Positions 1-9,100 of a stretch of 64,000 nucleotides of DNA are shown one piece after another; position 1 is the first letter of the stretch; every line of letters starts with the position of its first letter. The notes under the pieces were generated by a model, which searched no databases, was not told the origin of the DNA, and worked only from the letters and a program-made list of their open reading frames with translations. The translations under genes and the position numbers were made by a program. Source of the DNA: Lasioglossum baleicum (taxonomy: Eukaryota; Arthropoda; Insecta; Hymenoptera; Halictidae). The stretch is from assembly GCF_051020765.1 (NCBI RefSeq), contig NC_134935.1, positions 6,449,579 to 6,513,578 on the forward strand, given 5' to 3'.

Positions 1-1741
1 TAAGGGGCTGTCTCGCGAGAAGTTCCTTTGATCGATTTTCACGATTTTTTTCCTTGCTGGCGTAAATGACTCGAAATCTCCGAGTGGAAATACTGTCAAA
101 CGAAATAATTTATCTCAAAAATTAGCAAAAGTGTATATTTTAAAATTTCATGCTTTTTATCGTAATTTTAAGTTAAAAATATGATAAATTCACCGTAAAA
201 ATATAATTTTGACGCCGGCGATGTAGCATGTGGAATAACTTGGTAAAATTTCACAGCACTCGGAAATGTAGTTTCTGAGATTTTACCTGCGCCATGTGAA
301 AGAGGAACATTTCGAGAAAATCATGTTTAAAGTTTCATACCAACGCCGCAACTGCGAAAAAAGTATTTTGGTTTAATTCTACTGAGAATACTATGTTCCA
401 CTAATTAGTACGAACCATTCTACTATATCGCAATATCCTCAACTGTATCGGGTGTTTGAATTCGCAGAAACTGCGTGACAAAGAGGGAATAAAATTTGCT
501 AACCAAGTGCCTAGACAGTGTTAAGCCCGGGCACCGATGACATCGTGAAAAGCGTTCGTGTTTCGTGGGTCGAAACTAACGTTTGTCGCCGAAACGAAAG
601 AGCGGCGAGTGTTCCGTGCGATTCGTGGCCTGTGTGGAGTCGGGTTGGACGTAATTAATGCGCATTCGTATGGTGTCGGATGGGAATCGATACTGTTCGT
701 AGCACGCCACGCTCGTAGTCAAAGGCATCGCGTTCCGAAGGCAAAGAGACACGAGTTGCATCGAGAAGCGACGCGGCGCGGCGGGCCGCATTTGAAAGTT
801 GTTGGTCGCCAGCTGTCACCGTTGTTTTTCGAGGTGTGGCAGCGTCAAAAATAGCACGTTTGTAACGGCCATCGTTCATTCGTCTTTCCACCGAGCTTCC
901 TCGTTGCTCCCTGCGCCACTTCCCCTCGCTCCTCCCTCGCAAATTTGCCTATTCAACGTGGCTGGCTGCGCATACATACATATGTGTACATACCGTGTAT
1001 CTGCTCGTCGACCGGCTCGTTCACCTGTTGATGGACGTTCCGCCAACGGGATCAAAAGGATTTCGCGAAGTAACCGAGGGACCCGTTATCAGCAGGTTCA
1101 GGTATCCGCTGCCGACGAGCGGCCGGCATTTCCAAAGGGGCCTGTCTTCCTTATTCAGGAATTTCTGGAGCCCCGAGAATTTCGTCAATCCTCGCGAGCG
1201 CGGCCGCTTTGCGCTAACCAGATAGCGGCGCGGGAGTCCATTTCGGAGAAAAACTCTCGCGAGATACAGCGCGACTCCCTTTAATATTCGGACCCTTTAA
1301 AAAGAAACGATAACTTTTTCAATATTGGACTGTACGATTTGAAGTTTATCGACGAGTTAGAGCAATTAGTTCACTCTCGAGAAATACTATCGAGAGCAAT
1401 TCGCGAGAGTTTCATTCTCAAATGAACTCCTTTAGAGACGTACTTTTGTCCGAGGCTTAGGCGTCTCGATGTCTACCGACTTTTATCCCGTTTTAATAGC
1501 TACACCTTTTCATTCGCACGTCTTTAATACCCTCAATGAAACCTGCTCCGGCGCAGATACGCGAGAACATTGTCCGCCTCGAGCGAATCGTGCTGAGACA
1601 CTTCTGCTCCAATTTTTTTGACATAGTTTCTAAGGTAAATGTGTTGTTCGTACGTCAAACGGTAGGCAACGAATACGGGCTCGCTCTGTCCCCCACCATC
1701 GCAAGACGATCACGAAGAATGACGTCATACGGAGACCGAAT
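1..1741. other. Gene-free stretch, no recognised feature
   Basis: The first part is AT-rich and the stretch from about 530 to 1290 is CpG-rich. Several overlapping open frames of up to 161 codons lie at 558-1284 on both strands. None shows a family motif, and frames open simultaneously on both strands suggest chance in GC-rich sequence. A CpG-rich promoter-like patch cannot be excluded, but no supporting element is visible. Confidence 0.5.
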
Positions 1742-1749
1742 GAAATAAC

Positions 1750-1950
1750 TAGACTTCGGATCTTTATGCAAAATCAAAATCGCCTGCATCGATTGCAAGA
1801 AATAGAAACCAAATTGTATGTTCATTCTTTCCTTAATGATTTTAGGAGAGGAGAAATCATATATTAACATTTTCAATTTTGAAAATTTTCCAACAATCTT
1901 GAATTTCATCTTCTCAATTTTCCTACAAATGCATAAAGATCCGCAGTCTA
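1750..1950 (+). mobile_element. hAT-type MITE, full copy (about 200 bp)
   Basis: The left end reads tagacttcggatctttatgc and the right end is the inverse, tgcataaagatccgcagtcta, with one mismatch. The flanks are gaaataac (1742-1749) and gaagtaac (1951-1958), a 7/8 match consistent with an 8-bp hAT target-site duplication. The interior is non-coding and shares the motif gcatcgattgcaagaaatag with other copies. The copy at 53712-53915 is a close relative in the opposite orientation. Strand here is set by the end followed by aaaatcaaaat. Confidence 0.85.
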
Positions 1951-1958
1951 GAAGTAAC

Positions 1959-2751
1959 ACGATAATTTCACGGCATCGTGCCTGTGATGTCTTCGTTGCT
2001 TTTTAAAAAGTGTACGAATACTTAGTACACCCACTAATTCTCGCCGCGAACCGCGTTGTCATTGTCGAGAAAGGTGGCGGAGGTGTAATCGATAGTTGGC
2101 AACTCGAGGCAAGAGATTTCGCACGGCGATTAATTATCACCGCTTACGGTGGTGGAAAGTTTCGAGTTTCTGCTCGCGGAATCCGGCCGAAAAGTTTCGC
2201 AAAGAAGCCTGCGAAGAGGATCGGGCCGGGTTCGGGAAGTCGCGCGATCCTCACGGCCGCGTGAAATCGTTCCGGAGGGGTTTCATTGAAAAGTTCCGCG
2301 AGCTTTCTCGCTTCAAAACGAAAACGTCGTTCCTATGATCGACTCTCTGGCCACTCTCGTGCTGGCGAGCAGGCGCGGCGCGGTGGATCGCGGTTGATTA
2401 ACTTCCTATTGTTCTCCATCCGCTAGCGGCGAGCGAATGAGAGAGCTTTCACGGGTCGGTGTTTCTCCTTCCGTCGCAGAACGGTCGCGCGATACCCCCC
2501 ACGCGGGAAAGAACGGAAACGCCGGAATACAAATCGCCTGATTTCGGTTTCCGTCTCTTCGATTTTCACCGGCCACGTACAGATACAAGGTTATTTCGCA
2601 AATCTCGCTGCGGAAATCGCGTCTCACTGTGGCCAAATAATCGACTCCACCCAATGACTTCGTTATTCGATGTAACACTCTCGAGATTTAGTTGTTTGTG
2701 GCTAAGTATCCAGTTTTGGTGAACTAAGAACTAACTCGTAACAACTGATCG
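1959..2751. other. Gene-free stretch, no recognised feature
   Basis: Moderately GC-rich sequence with overlapping short open frames (2010-2722) on both strands and no domain signature. I see nothing specific here. Confidence 0.5.
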
Positions 2752-2759
2752 GTAATAAG

Positions 2760-3619
2760 TAGACTGTGGATGTTTATGTAAATACATATTTCGATGTGCA
2801 AATATTATTTTGCACATGCACATATATTTGACATATGTCTTTTATATTATATAATTTCAGTATATTTTGCTGCAATCTTTTTTTGTATGGCTTCAAAATT
2901 TTAATAAAACTAAAGCGATTCGACTATTCTTTTTCCCAAACATCCGAAAACAGAAAAATCATTAATTCACAATGTTTATTTTGTTTCTGTAAATGGGTAG
3001 TTGAAGATTTTGATGAAGATGAATAGTTTTCTCAAATCTCAATTGAGAAAGATGATATAGTTGCAATTGCAACAGCTCAGAATGTGTTGCAACACACACA
3101 AGTTGCACGAAATTTGACGTTTATAAAAGTTCATTTACAAACTCTTCCAGCCACAATAAAGGAACTGGGAACTGTCGGTTTGTCCCTAACAAATTCAATG
3201 AAAATATTCATGGACTGTATTGAACGTTTAAGAGCTGTGCCTAGTAAATGTGGTGATCAAATTCGTTTTTAATAGATGCAGTGGTAAAAAAGAATCCTGG
3301 TTTATGCGAAATATCTAAACTCGTGAGGATATTAAGCTACGAAAATGTGTCAACTAATGTAATACATACCACAATGCTATTAGAGCAAATATAAATATGC
3401 ACCCATTACATCTTGTGATGTAATGGAAAAATGACAATTACAAAAATACAAAAATTGTAATGTGGAAAAATGTAACTTATTGTAACGCAAATTATGGTGT
3501 TTCCGTATGAATATTTTTGTATTAGTTCTGATCATATTTTTCGTGAATATTTGCATATTTTTTGTGCATATTTTCACATGATTTTTGCATATTTTACGTG
3601 CATGAACATCCGCAGTCTA
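2760..3619. mobile_element. hAT element, 860-bp deletion derivative with transposase remnant
   Basis: The ends are inverted: tagactgtggatgtttatg on the left and catgaacatccgcagtcta on the right. A perfect 8-bp target duplication, gtaataag, lies at 2752-2759 and 3620-3627. Terminal repeats, duplication length and interior coding remnant agree on the hAT superfamily. The ends belong to a GGATGTTTATG subtype also seen as solitary right ends at 9100 and 34394, while the short MITEs carry GGATCTTTATG. The element is far shorter than an autonomous hAT (usually 2.5-5 kb), so most of it is deleted. Confidence 0.85.
2940..3374 (+). pseudogene. hAT-like transposase C-terminal remnant (broken)
   Basis: One frame is open from about 3030 to 3269, through AIATAQNVLQHTQVARNL, LPATIKELGTVGLSLTNS and VPSKCGDQIRF, to a TAA. 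The next part, beginning DAVVKKNPGL, continues in another frame. From memory, the pattern of a short helix, an 'IKELETVGLSL' segment and a 'KNPGL' segment occurs near the C-terminus of insect hAT-like transposases. A TAG at 3024-3026 follows an acidic tail (VVEDFDEDE). The catalytic core is absent, so this is a dead fragment. The family assignment rests on recall plus the hAT-type ends around it. Confidence 0.55.
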
Positions 3620-3753
3620 GTAATAAGTAATAATGTGACTTTATTACTAGCTAACGTTATGCGAAAAAGAATGTTAACAAAATGCGTTGATCAGTAACCG
3701 ATGTGCTCTCTAGCTGTGACCAGAGTCGTCAGGTTCAGATCGTCGAGAATAAC

Positions 3754-4110
3754 TAGACTGCGAATCTTTATGGAAAGAAAAAATTGTCTGCATCGATTGC
3801 AGAAAATAATAACCAAATAGAATATTTCATTTTACAAACTGAATCTGTCCCTCGGTGTCAAATTGACACAGTGATAAAAGATCGATGAAATAACAAGGTA
3901 AACAGTTATCTTTCGATGTTTTTTTATTCAATTTGACGAGTTAACATTTACATCTTAGTCACGGAATTTTTTTAATGCGGAACACATAACCGAAAAACCT
4001 AAGATGTAAATGTTAACACGTCAATTTGAATAAAAAACATGGAAAAATAACGCTGAGGGACAGATTCAGTAGGCGAAATGAGGGACGAATGATTTTAAAG
4101 GAAGGCAACG
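3754..4110 (+). mobile_element. hAT-type MITE, left half, interrupted
   Basis: The left end, tagactgcgaatctttatgg, is followed by the family interior (tgtctgcatcgattgcag, aataaccaaatag) up to about 3835, where a fold-back element begins. Sequence after that element (cgaatgattttaaaggaagg) weakly resembles the expected continuation. No right terminal repeat is visible. The end near 4110 is a guess. Confidence 0.55.
3838..4070. mobile_element. Fold-back (inverted-repeat) element
   Basis: The outer ends are inverse: actgaatctgtccctc at 3838 and gagggacagattcagt ending at 4070. The inner arms are also inverse: ttaacatttacatcttag near 3941 and ctaagatgtaaatgttaa near 4000. The left arm is about 120 bp and the right arm about 70 bp, so the right arm has lost sequence. 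The spacer is about 40 bp. It lies inside or against a hAT MITE remnant. No target duplication is evident. Confidence 0.7.
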
Positions 4111-6127
4111 ATTAAATGAAAGAGATGTATTACGCTGATTGGCTAATTCGCAGTTCGAAAGTTGAAAGAGCCAACCATCGGTGTCGGAGTCGGTGTTCAA
4201 ACTACCTACCGAAACGACCATTTCGCAAAAAGAAGTCATTCCAGATTCGACACCGGAGAAGATAACGGAGAACGGACGCTAAATGTTATCTTCTCGGCGA
4301 CTATCTATTGATACCGAAACTTTGGTCATTTGACGAGCCATTATTCCGTACGAACTCACTTGAGCCCCACGATCGTCAGAGTTTACAAGCTTCGCTGTCC
4401 TTTCGATCCTCGATTTCGGGCTAATTAAACATTTGACGATGCGTTCAGCGTTCTACCAACTTCCTCGAACGGATTCCTGGATGGCTGTCCGGCAAAGTCA
4501 AAGATTAGAACTTGTAACGTGGATCTTTGAAAATCCGGGCTAATTTTCTGTTATTCCTGTCCTTGAGACAGATCGTATGCACAGGCTTATTTACGCCGAT
4601 ATTTCGGTCGTTGCTCGAATTGGGTCGTCGGTTTTTGCATTCGCGTAGGTCGACGTGTTTGCCACGAAGTTGCGTACGCCGCGAACTATTCGACGCTCGT
4701 CGGAACTGGGTGTCCGGGAGGGCCATAAACGAGAAGTTTGAATTTCGTGTATTTTCGTGATACATAAATAGCTGGCTTAATATCATCAACCAGTGCAGTG
4801 TTCGGCATTATTCGAATAAAACTTGATTTGAAGCAGAGCAAAGAATAAATTCGCTATCCGATTAGTTATCACTCTAGTTGTTAGTTGCATTATTCGTTGT
4901 TTATCATTCGTGGTTATGTCGGACAGAACTGGGAAAATGTCAGAGAAAGTTATTATTTATTTCAATGGATGCCAGTTGTGAAATCTCAAAGAAACTTTCC
5001 AAAAAAGACAATGATTAAATCAGTCTTTAATGTTCTGGATACGAATAAGCAATTCAAATGATTAATATATTTTTTTAATCAAAAGTGACCGCAAACTAAA
5101 TTGAGTTTTGGTCACACCTTTCGATAGGCATTAAAAAAGAACCCTCTGTGACGAGCTTCAGGTCGGTACACCTATCACAAGGGTGGTTCCTACCCCAAGT
5201 CTCTTCTTTCCAGACTCAAACAGTACTTAGAACCGTTTTGGGAACCATACAGAACGAAAGTGTAGATTCACCAGTAAAATCCTACAATATTCCATATCCA
5301 AAGAATTCACATCCGATATCCGTTTGAAAATTCGATTACCGTGTATCGACGAATATTTAACCGTTCGCTGAAATTTCATTTTTCCACGGAAGCTCGAGAC
5401 AATGTAACTGATTGCGACGATTCCGGATGTGTTCGATCTTCGAGCTTGAAGTGCCGCTTAATGGGGCATACAGCCGCGGATGGAATATGTTATGCAAATC
5501 TCCAGGAAACGCTGGAGTTTAGGCTTGGCTGCATTGCTTGCTCCGATGATCTGGGGAGCGTTTAAGGTTTGTGTCTCGCATCGAGATCGTGGATACACAA
5601 CGGTTTAGGGTTGATTACACGGTGTCGTAACACTATAATCAAAACCGATCAATCGTACGACAACGCAGAAATATTAGAATATACGTTTTTCTGCGCGGAT
5701 TTCGCGAATTCTTAATGCGTGTGGAAACTGGCGTTGTGTGATACTAATTGCAGTCATCAACCGTCGCGCGGCGTGCTCATTAACACTGTCCAGCTGGCTA
5801 AAATCACATTTCGGGTTCGTTGAAACTCTGCCGGTGATCACCGAACAATGAATTTTATAACATTTTATATTTCATTATTTCGCAATGTTCCCGGGGGTAT
5901 CAAACTACATACTGGGTTCATATATATACATATATGTATCTAATTATACTTGCGAGTGATAATTTAGCTCTCTGTACACCAATTGGGAAGAGAATCGCTG
6001 TGGGCCAGGTGAGCCAACGTTGTAATATAAAAGCCAGTATGTCGCGAGCGGAATAAAATAAACGAGGGAGAGTTTAATTACGCGTATTGTATAAGCGCAC
6101 GGTTACCGAAAGTGAGGGCGATGATGT
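4111..6127. other. Gene-free stretch; weak relative of the 35-kb array near 5145
   Basis: No gene is recognised. The exception is 5145-5200, where ccctctgtgacgagcttc and caagggtggttcc align with the unit of the 173-bp array at 35 kb, at roughly three quarters identity over 46 positions and mostly transitions. A short inverted pair, gtgacc/ggtcac, lies at 5085-5115. Short AT repeats lie near 5920. Confidence 0.45.
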
Positions 6128-6987
6128 GTGTTTGAAATTGCTTCAAATGCAAGAAAACTCGACAGTTACACCGATAGTGACTATAATAATTCATGGTCAT
6201 TCAATGACATAAAAACAAAAATTTTTTTGGTGCGCTGCGAATCCCATTTTGCTATTCAACTTTGCCCTGAATTCATTTCACGTATCTTTGAAAACAACAA
6301 AGATATTTGAATGTTCCTTTATGTCGATTGTAGATAGTGCACATAAAGGAAAATTCATCATGAATGGCGAAAAAATTCATACACAACGAAAGTTTCTATG
6401 CGTCAACGTCAAGATTACTCGGAATTGAAACCATGGGGGTTCTCAAGGAATGTCTAACACAATAAGCTCTATAGCTAAGATACGTAATCGAAAATTATTT
6501 CTTCTAAAATGCAGAACTCACAATATAATACCAAAATTTATTAGAAACAACGTTATCAAAATTTGCAATGTGCTTACCACTTCTATGTTCACTCATAATA
6601 AATTGTTAAATTTACAAAATAGATACATGATAAAATTACTAAACATTGCTATTAAAGACACACATTATTTACATAGAAGTTTACTTAACAAGATCACTGA
6701 ACTGAATGAAGAAATTCAGTTGTTAATTCGTCAACAGGTATTTGAAAGATTCTACAAGTTTGAAAACAAAAAACATTAAAAATTGTTTAAGGAATAAAAA
6801 ACAAAAACAGGGTATTAAAAATTTTAACAATCTGTTACAGATGACAGCAATGTTTCAGATGCAAATAACAATGTTTAAAAGAAAATCATTAAATTGTTTA
6901 AAGATATTTGAGGTACTAACGTTGGGTGACTCACCCTGTATATGGTGTAAGTGTTCGAGGAAGACGAAACGCGTCACGCGACCGTAA
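6128..6987 (+). pseudogene. Decayed retroelement-like frames (possibly Penelope-like N-terminus)
   Basis: An open frame at 6450-6779 encodes a Lys/Asn-rich helical polypeptide with KIRNRKLFLLKCRTHNIIP followed by a heptad-like stretch. Near 6770 the similarity appears to pass to a second frame (NIKNCLRNKKQKQGIKNF). From memory this order, a 'FLxxCRxxNxxPK' motif and a later 'KKFN' segment, resembles the N-terminal region of Penelope-like retroelement ORFs. No reverse transcriptase domain is visible. The stretch ends against gggtgactcaccctgtatat near 6925-6944, a CCCTGTATA-type terminal motif. Function is not established. Confidence 0.35.
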
Positions 6988-8333
6988 AGGTAGAGTGGGG
7001 GATCAAGAACAGCACGAACGTCGCTCCAGACAATATTTCACGCACCAACCGGTCCGCCACCCTGCACCTTCGCTGAACGACGCATGACACCGGGTAGCCG
7101 CAAGAAAGCTCGCCATTCAACGTTAAGATCAAAGTTGCCGCTTCTGCGAGAGCTTTTAACAAATGCCCGTCGATTCAAGAAGGCTGTCTCCCCGGTGAGA
7201 GCAGCGATAAGTAACATTTCCAGGCTGTCGCACGGCATCGCGACATTACTCGATACGAAGATAAAAGTTGCCAGGCAATAATTTCACCACTTCAAGGTGG
7301 ATGCGCGAACGAATTTTTCCGTCGTCCGTGTCCAACCTGTCTCTTTTTTTCGCACGTTCGCCGACGAGTCCCGCGGAAGTCGCAATTGCCGCTCTTTGCC
7401 GATTCATTGCGATAAGAGCCACTTTTATCAAGATGCTCGTAAAAGGTCTCGCGCTTGGTACAAAGCGAAAAGTCGATCCGGGATGGTGAAAGAAATGGAA
7501 CAAGAGAAGTCCCGGCCGTTCCGCCGCGGGTGCCACGAGCTTCCGGACAGTCGCGGACCGATCTCGAACTTATTTGCGTCGCCAGGAGCTGTCTGCTTCG
7601 TGGATACGTGGGTGGTCCGCGAGAAGGAAGCTTCGTCACGAAGACGTCGCTTGCACGAGCGGTTTACGAACTTGTATGCTGGCTGAGTGTGCACACATGT
7701 CGTGAACGGCCCGTGAACACGTTGACAGATTTCTTCTGGCCGCGTTCCTCGATATCCTGTCGTGATTTCTGTCCAACGCCGTATTCTGCGGATTCCCCTC
7801 GATTTCCTCCCTCCGCCGCACCCTGTCGCGTCGGGATTTCTCGGTAGTACCGAGTTTCTGCTCGATCACCGGAATAAATTCAGAAGAATGGGAACAGATT
7901 TTCGAGTCCGCAGAGAAATCTTCTGCGATGTACACATGCACTCCGACGAGACAGCCGCGCGGGAGTAATTTGTTGACACGCGGCGCAGGAAACCGAGATA
8001 GTCTCGCGCAACGTTTGACCGATATCTGCTCGTTTGCCGCGAGATACAGTCACTCAGTGTACTGTTCGGACGCGTTCAACGTTACGCGCACACCGCGCGT
8101 TCCGTTGGGCTTGCAACAAAGTGATAAGACTAGACTAATCAGGTTGTGAACAAATCTGGAAAACGTAAAAATATTCGAGAATAATTTTAGTAATTTAGTA
8201 AAAAGGGGGGGTGGAATATGAGATTCCACAGACTTTAGTACAATTTTTAGTTTCTGGAGATATGCAAAGGCTGCTGTCACTGGAAATAAGATTGTATTTT
8301 ATTCCACTTTCTTCAAATTCGTCTAGAAAAATT
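6988..8333. other. Gene-free stretch with GC-rich overlapping frames
   Basis: Between 7038 and 7968 eight or more open frames of 60-130 codons overlap on both strands with no shared domain signature. This is expected for CpG-rich, stop-poor sequence. No gene is supported. Confidence 0.5.
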
Positions 8334-8688
8334 GAAAAAAAAAACTTTTTTAAAAAAAATTAAACCGACTTCGAAAAAACGCACTAAAAACTATAAAATA
8401 ATTTCCATTTAATATATGTGAATGCACACGAACTTAAATACAATACCATCTTTTCGAAGGCGGCGCAAAATTGAAAAAGTTTCGACACTGGAAATTACGA
8501 AAATCCTTAAATTGTTCTAAATACTAATATATTTATATTTAAATAATAATATATTTGCGCCGCCCCCGAAAAGATTGTATTGTATTTAAGTTCGTGTGTA
8601 TTCACATATATTAAATGGAAATTATTTTATACTTTTTAGTGCGTTTTTTCGAAGTCGGTTTAATTTTTTTTTTTAAAGTTTTTTTTAT
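8334..8688. repeat. Long inverted repeat, 135-bp arms
   Basis: The left arm (8334-8469) and right arm (8554-8688) are inverse copies, for example ccatttaatatatgtgaa against ttcacatatattaaatgg. The spacer is 84 bp and AT-rich. Outer arm ends carry taaaccgacttcgaaaaa and ttttttcgaagtcggttta. The same cgaagtcggtt motif closes the LINE-like tail at 9058-9078, so the fold-back may derive from two opposed copies of such an end. It is probably non-autonomous. No coding capacity is seen. Confidence 0.8.
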
Positions 8689-8902
8689 TTCACACTTTTT
8701 TTTATCTCTGTTATTATCTCTGTCAGCCGTCACATTCCAAATCGTAATTTATAAATATCTGAAAGCGGCAATCGATAGCGGGAACGACGTCGCGTCGTTA
8801 CTGTTCCTAATGTCTAACATTCAGCGGAGTTCACAAAGGTATCACCACCCTACATTTTTTGCAAATAAAATCGTAATTAATAAAGTAATGTAAAATTTTT
8901 TT

Positions 8903-9078
8903 GCACGGGACCATCCCGGGAACATACTCTACAAGATGCAAAAGGTTTCGTTCCGATTGGTCCATCCATCTCGACGTAATCGGTGAACATACATAGAAAA
9001 AAAGCGAAAAAAAGCGAAAAAAAAGGCACATACAGATCGAATTGAGTAACCTCCTCCTTTTTCGAAGTCGGTTAAAAA
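8903..9078 (+). mobile_element. RTE-like non-LTR retrotransposon 3' tail
   Basis: The order gggaccatcccgggaac, ctacaagatgcaaaagg, ggtccatccatctcgacg, cggtgaacatacata, then gagtaacctcctcc and cgaagtcggttaaaa matches, from memory, the 3' untranslated region of a very common RTE-type LINE in insects. No reverse transcriptase sequence remains, so this is a 5'-truncated copy. Two A-rich repeats (aaaaaaagcg) lie inside. A hAT right terminal end follows almost directly. Confidence 0.6.
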
Positions 9079-9100
9079 CTGCATAAACATCCGCAGTCTA
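9079..9100. mobile_element. hAT terminal repeat, solitary right end
   Basis: The sequence gcataaacatccgcagtcta is the right end of the hAT family, in the aacatcc subtype shared with the 860-bp element. No matching left end was found upstream, so this is a truncated copy, perhaps replaced by the LINE tail on its left. Confidence 0.6.

Noticed and set aside
7038..7968. Cluster of overlapping frames on both strands
   Set aside because: Stop-poor GC-rich sequence opens many frames at once; none shows protein-like motifs.
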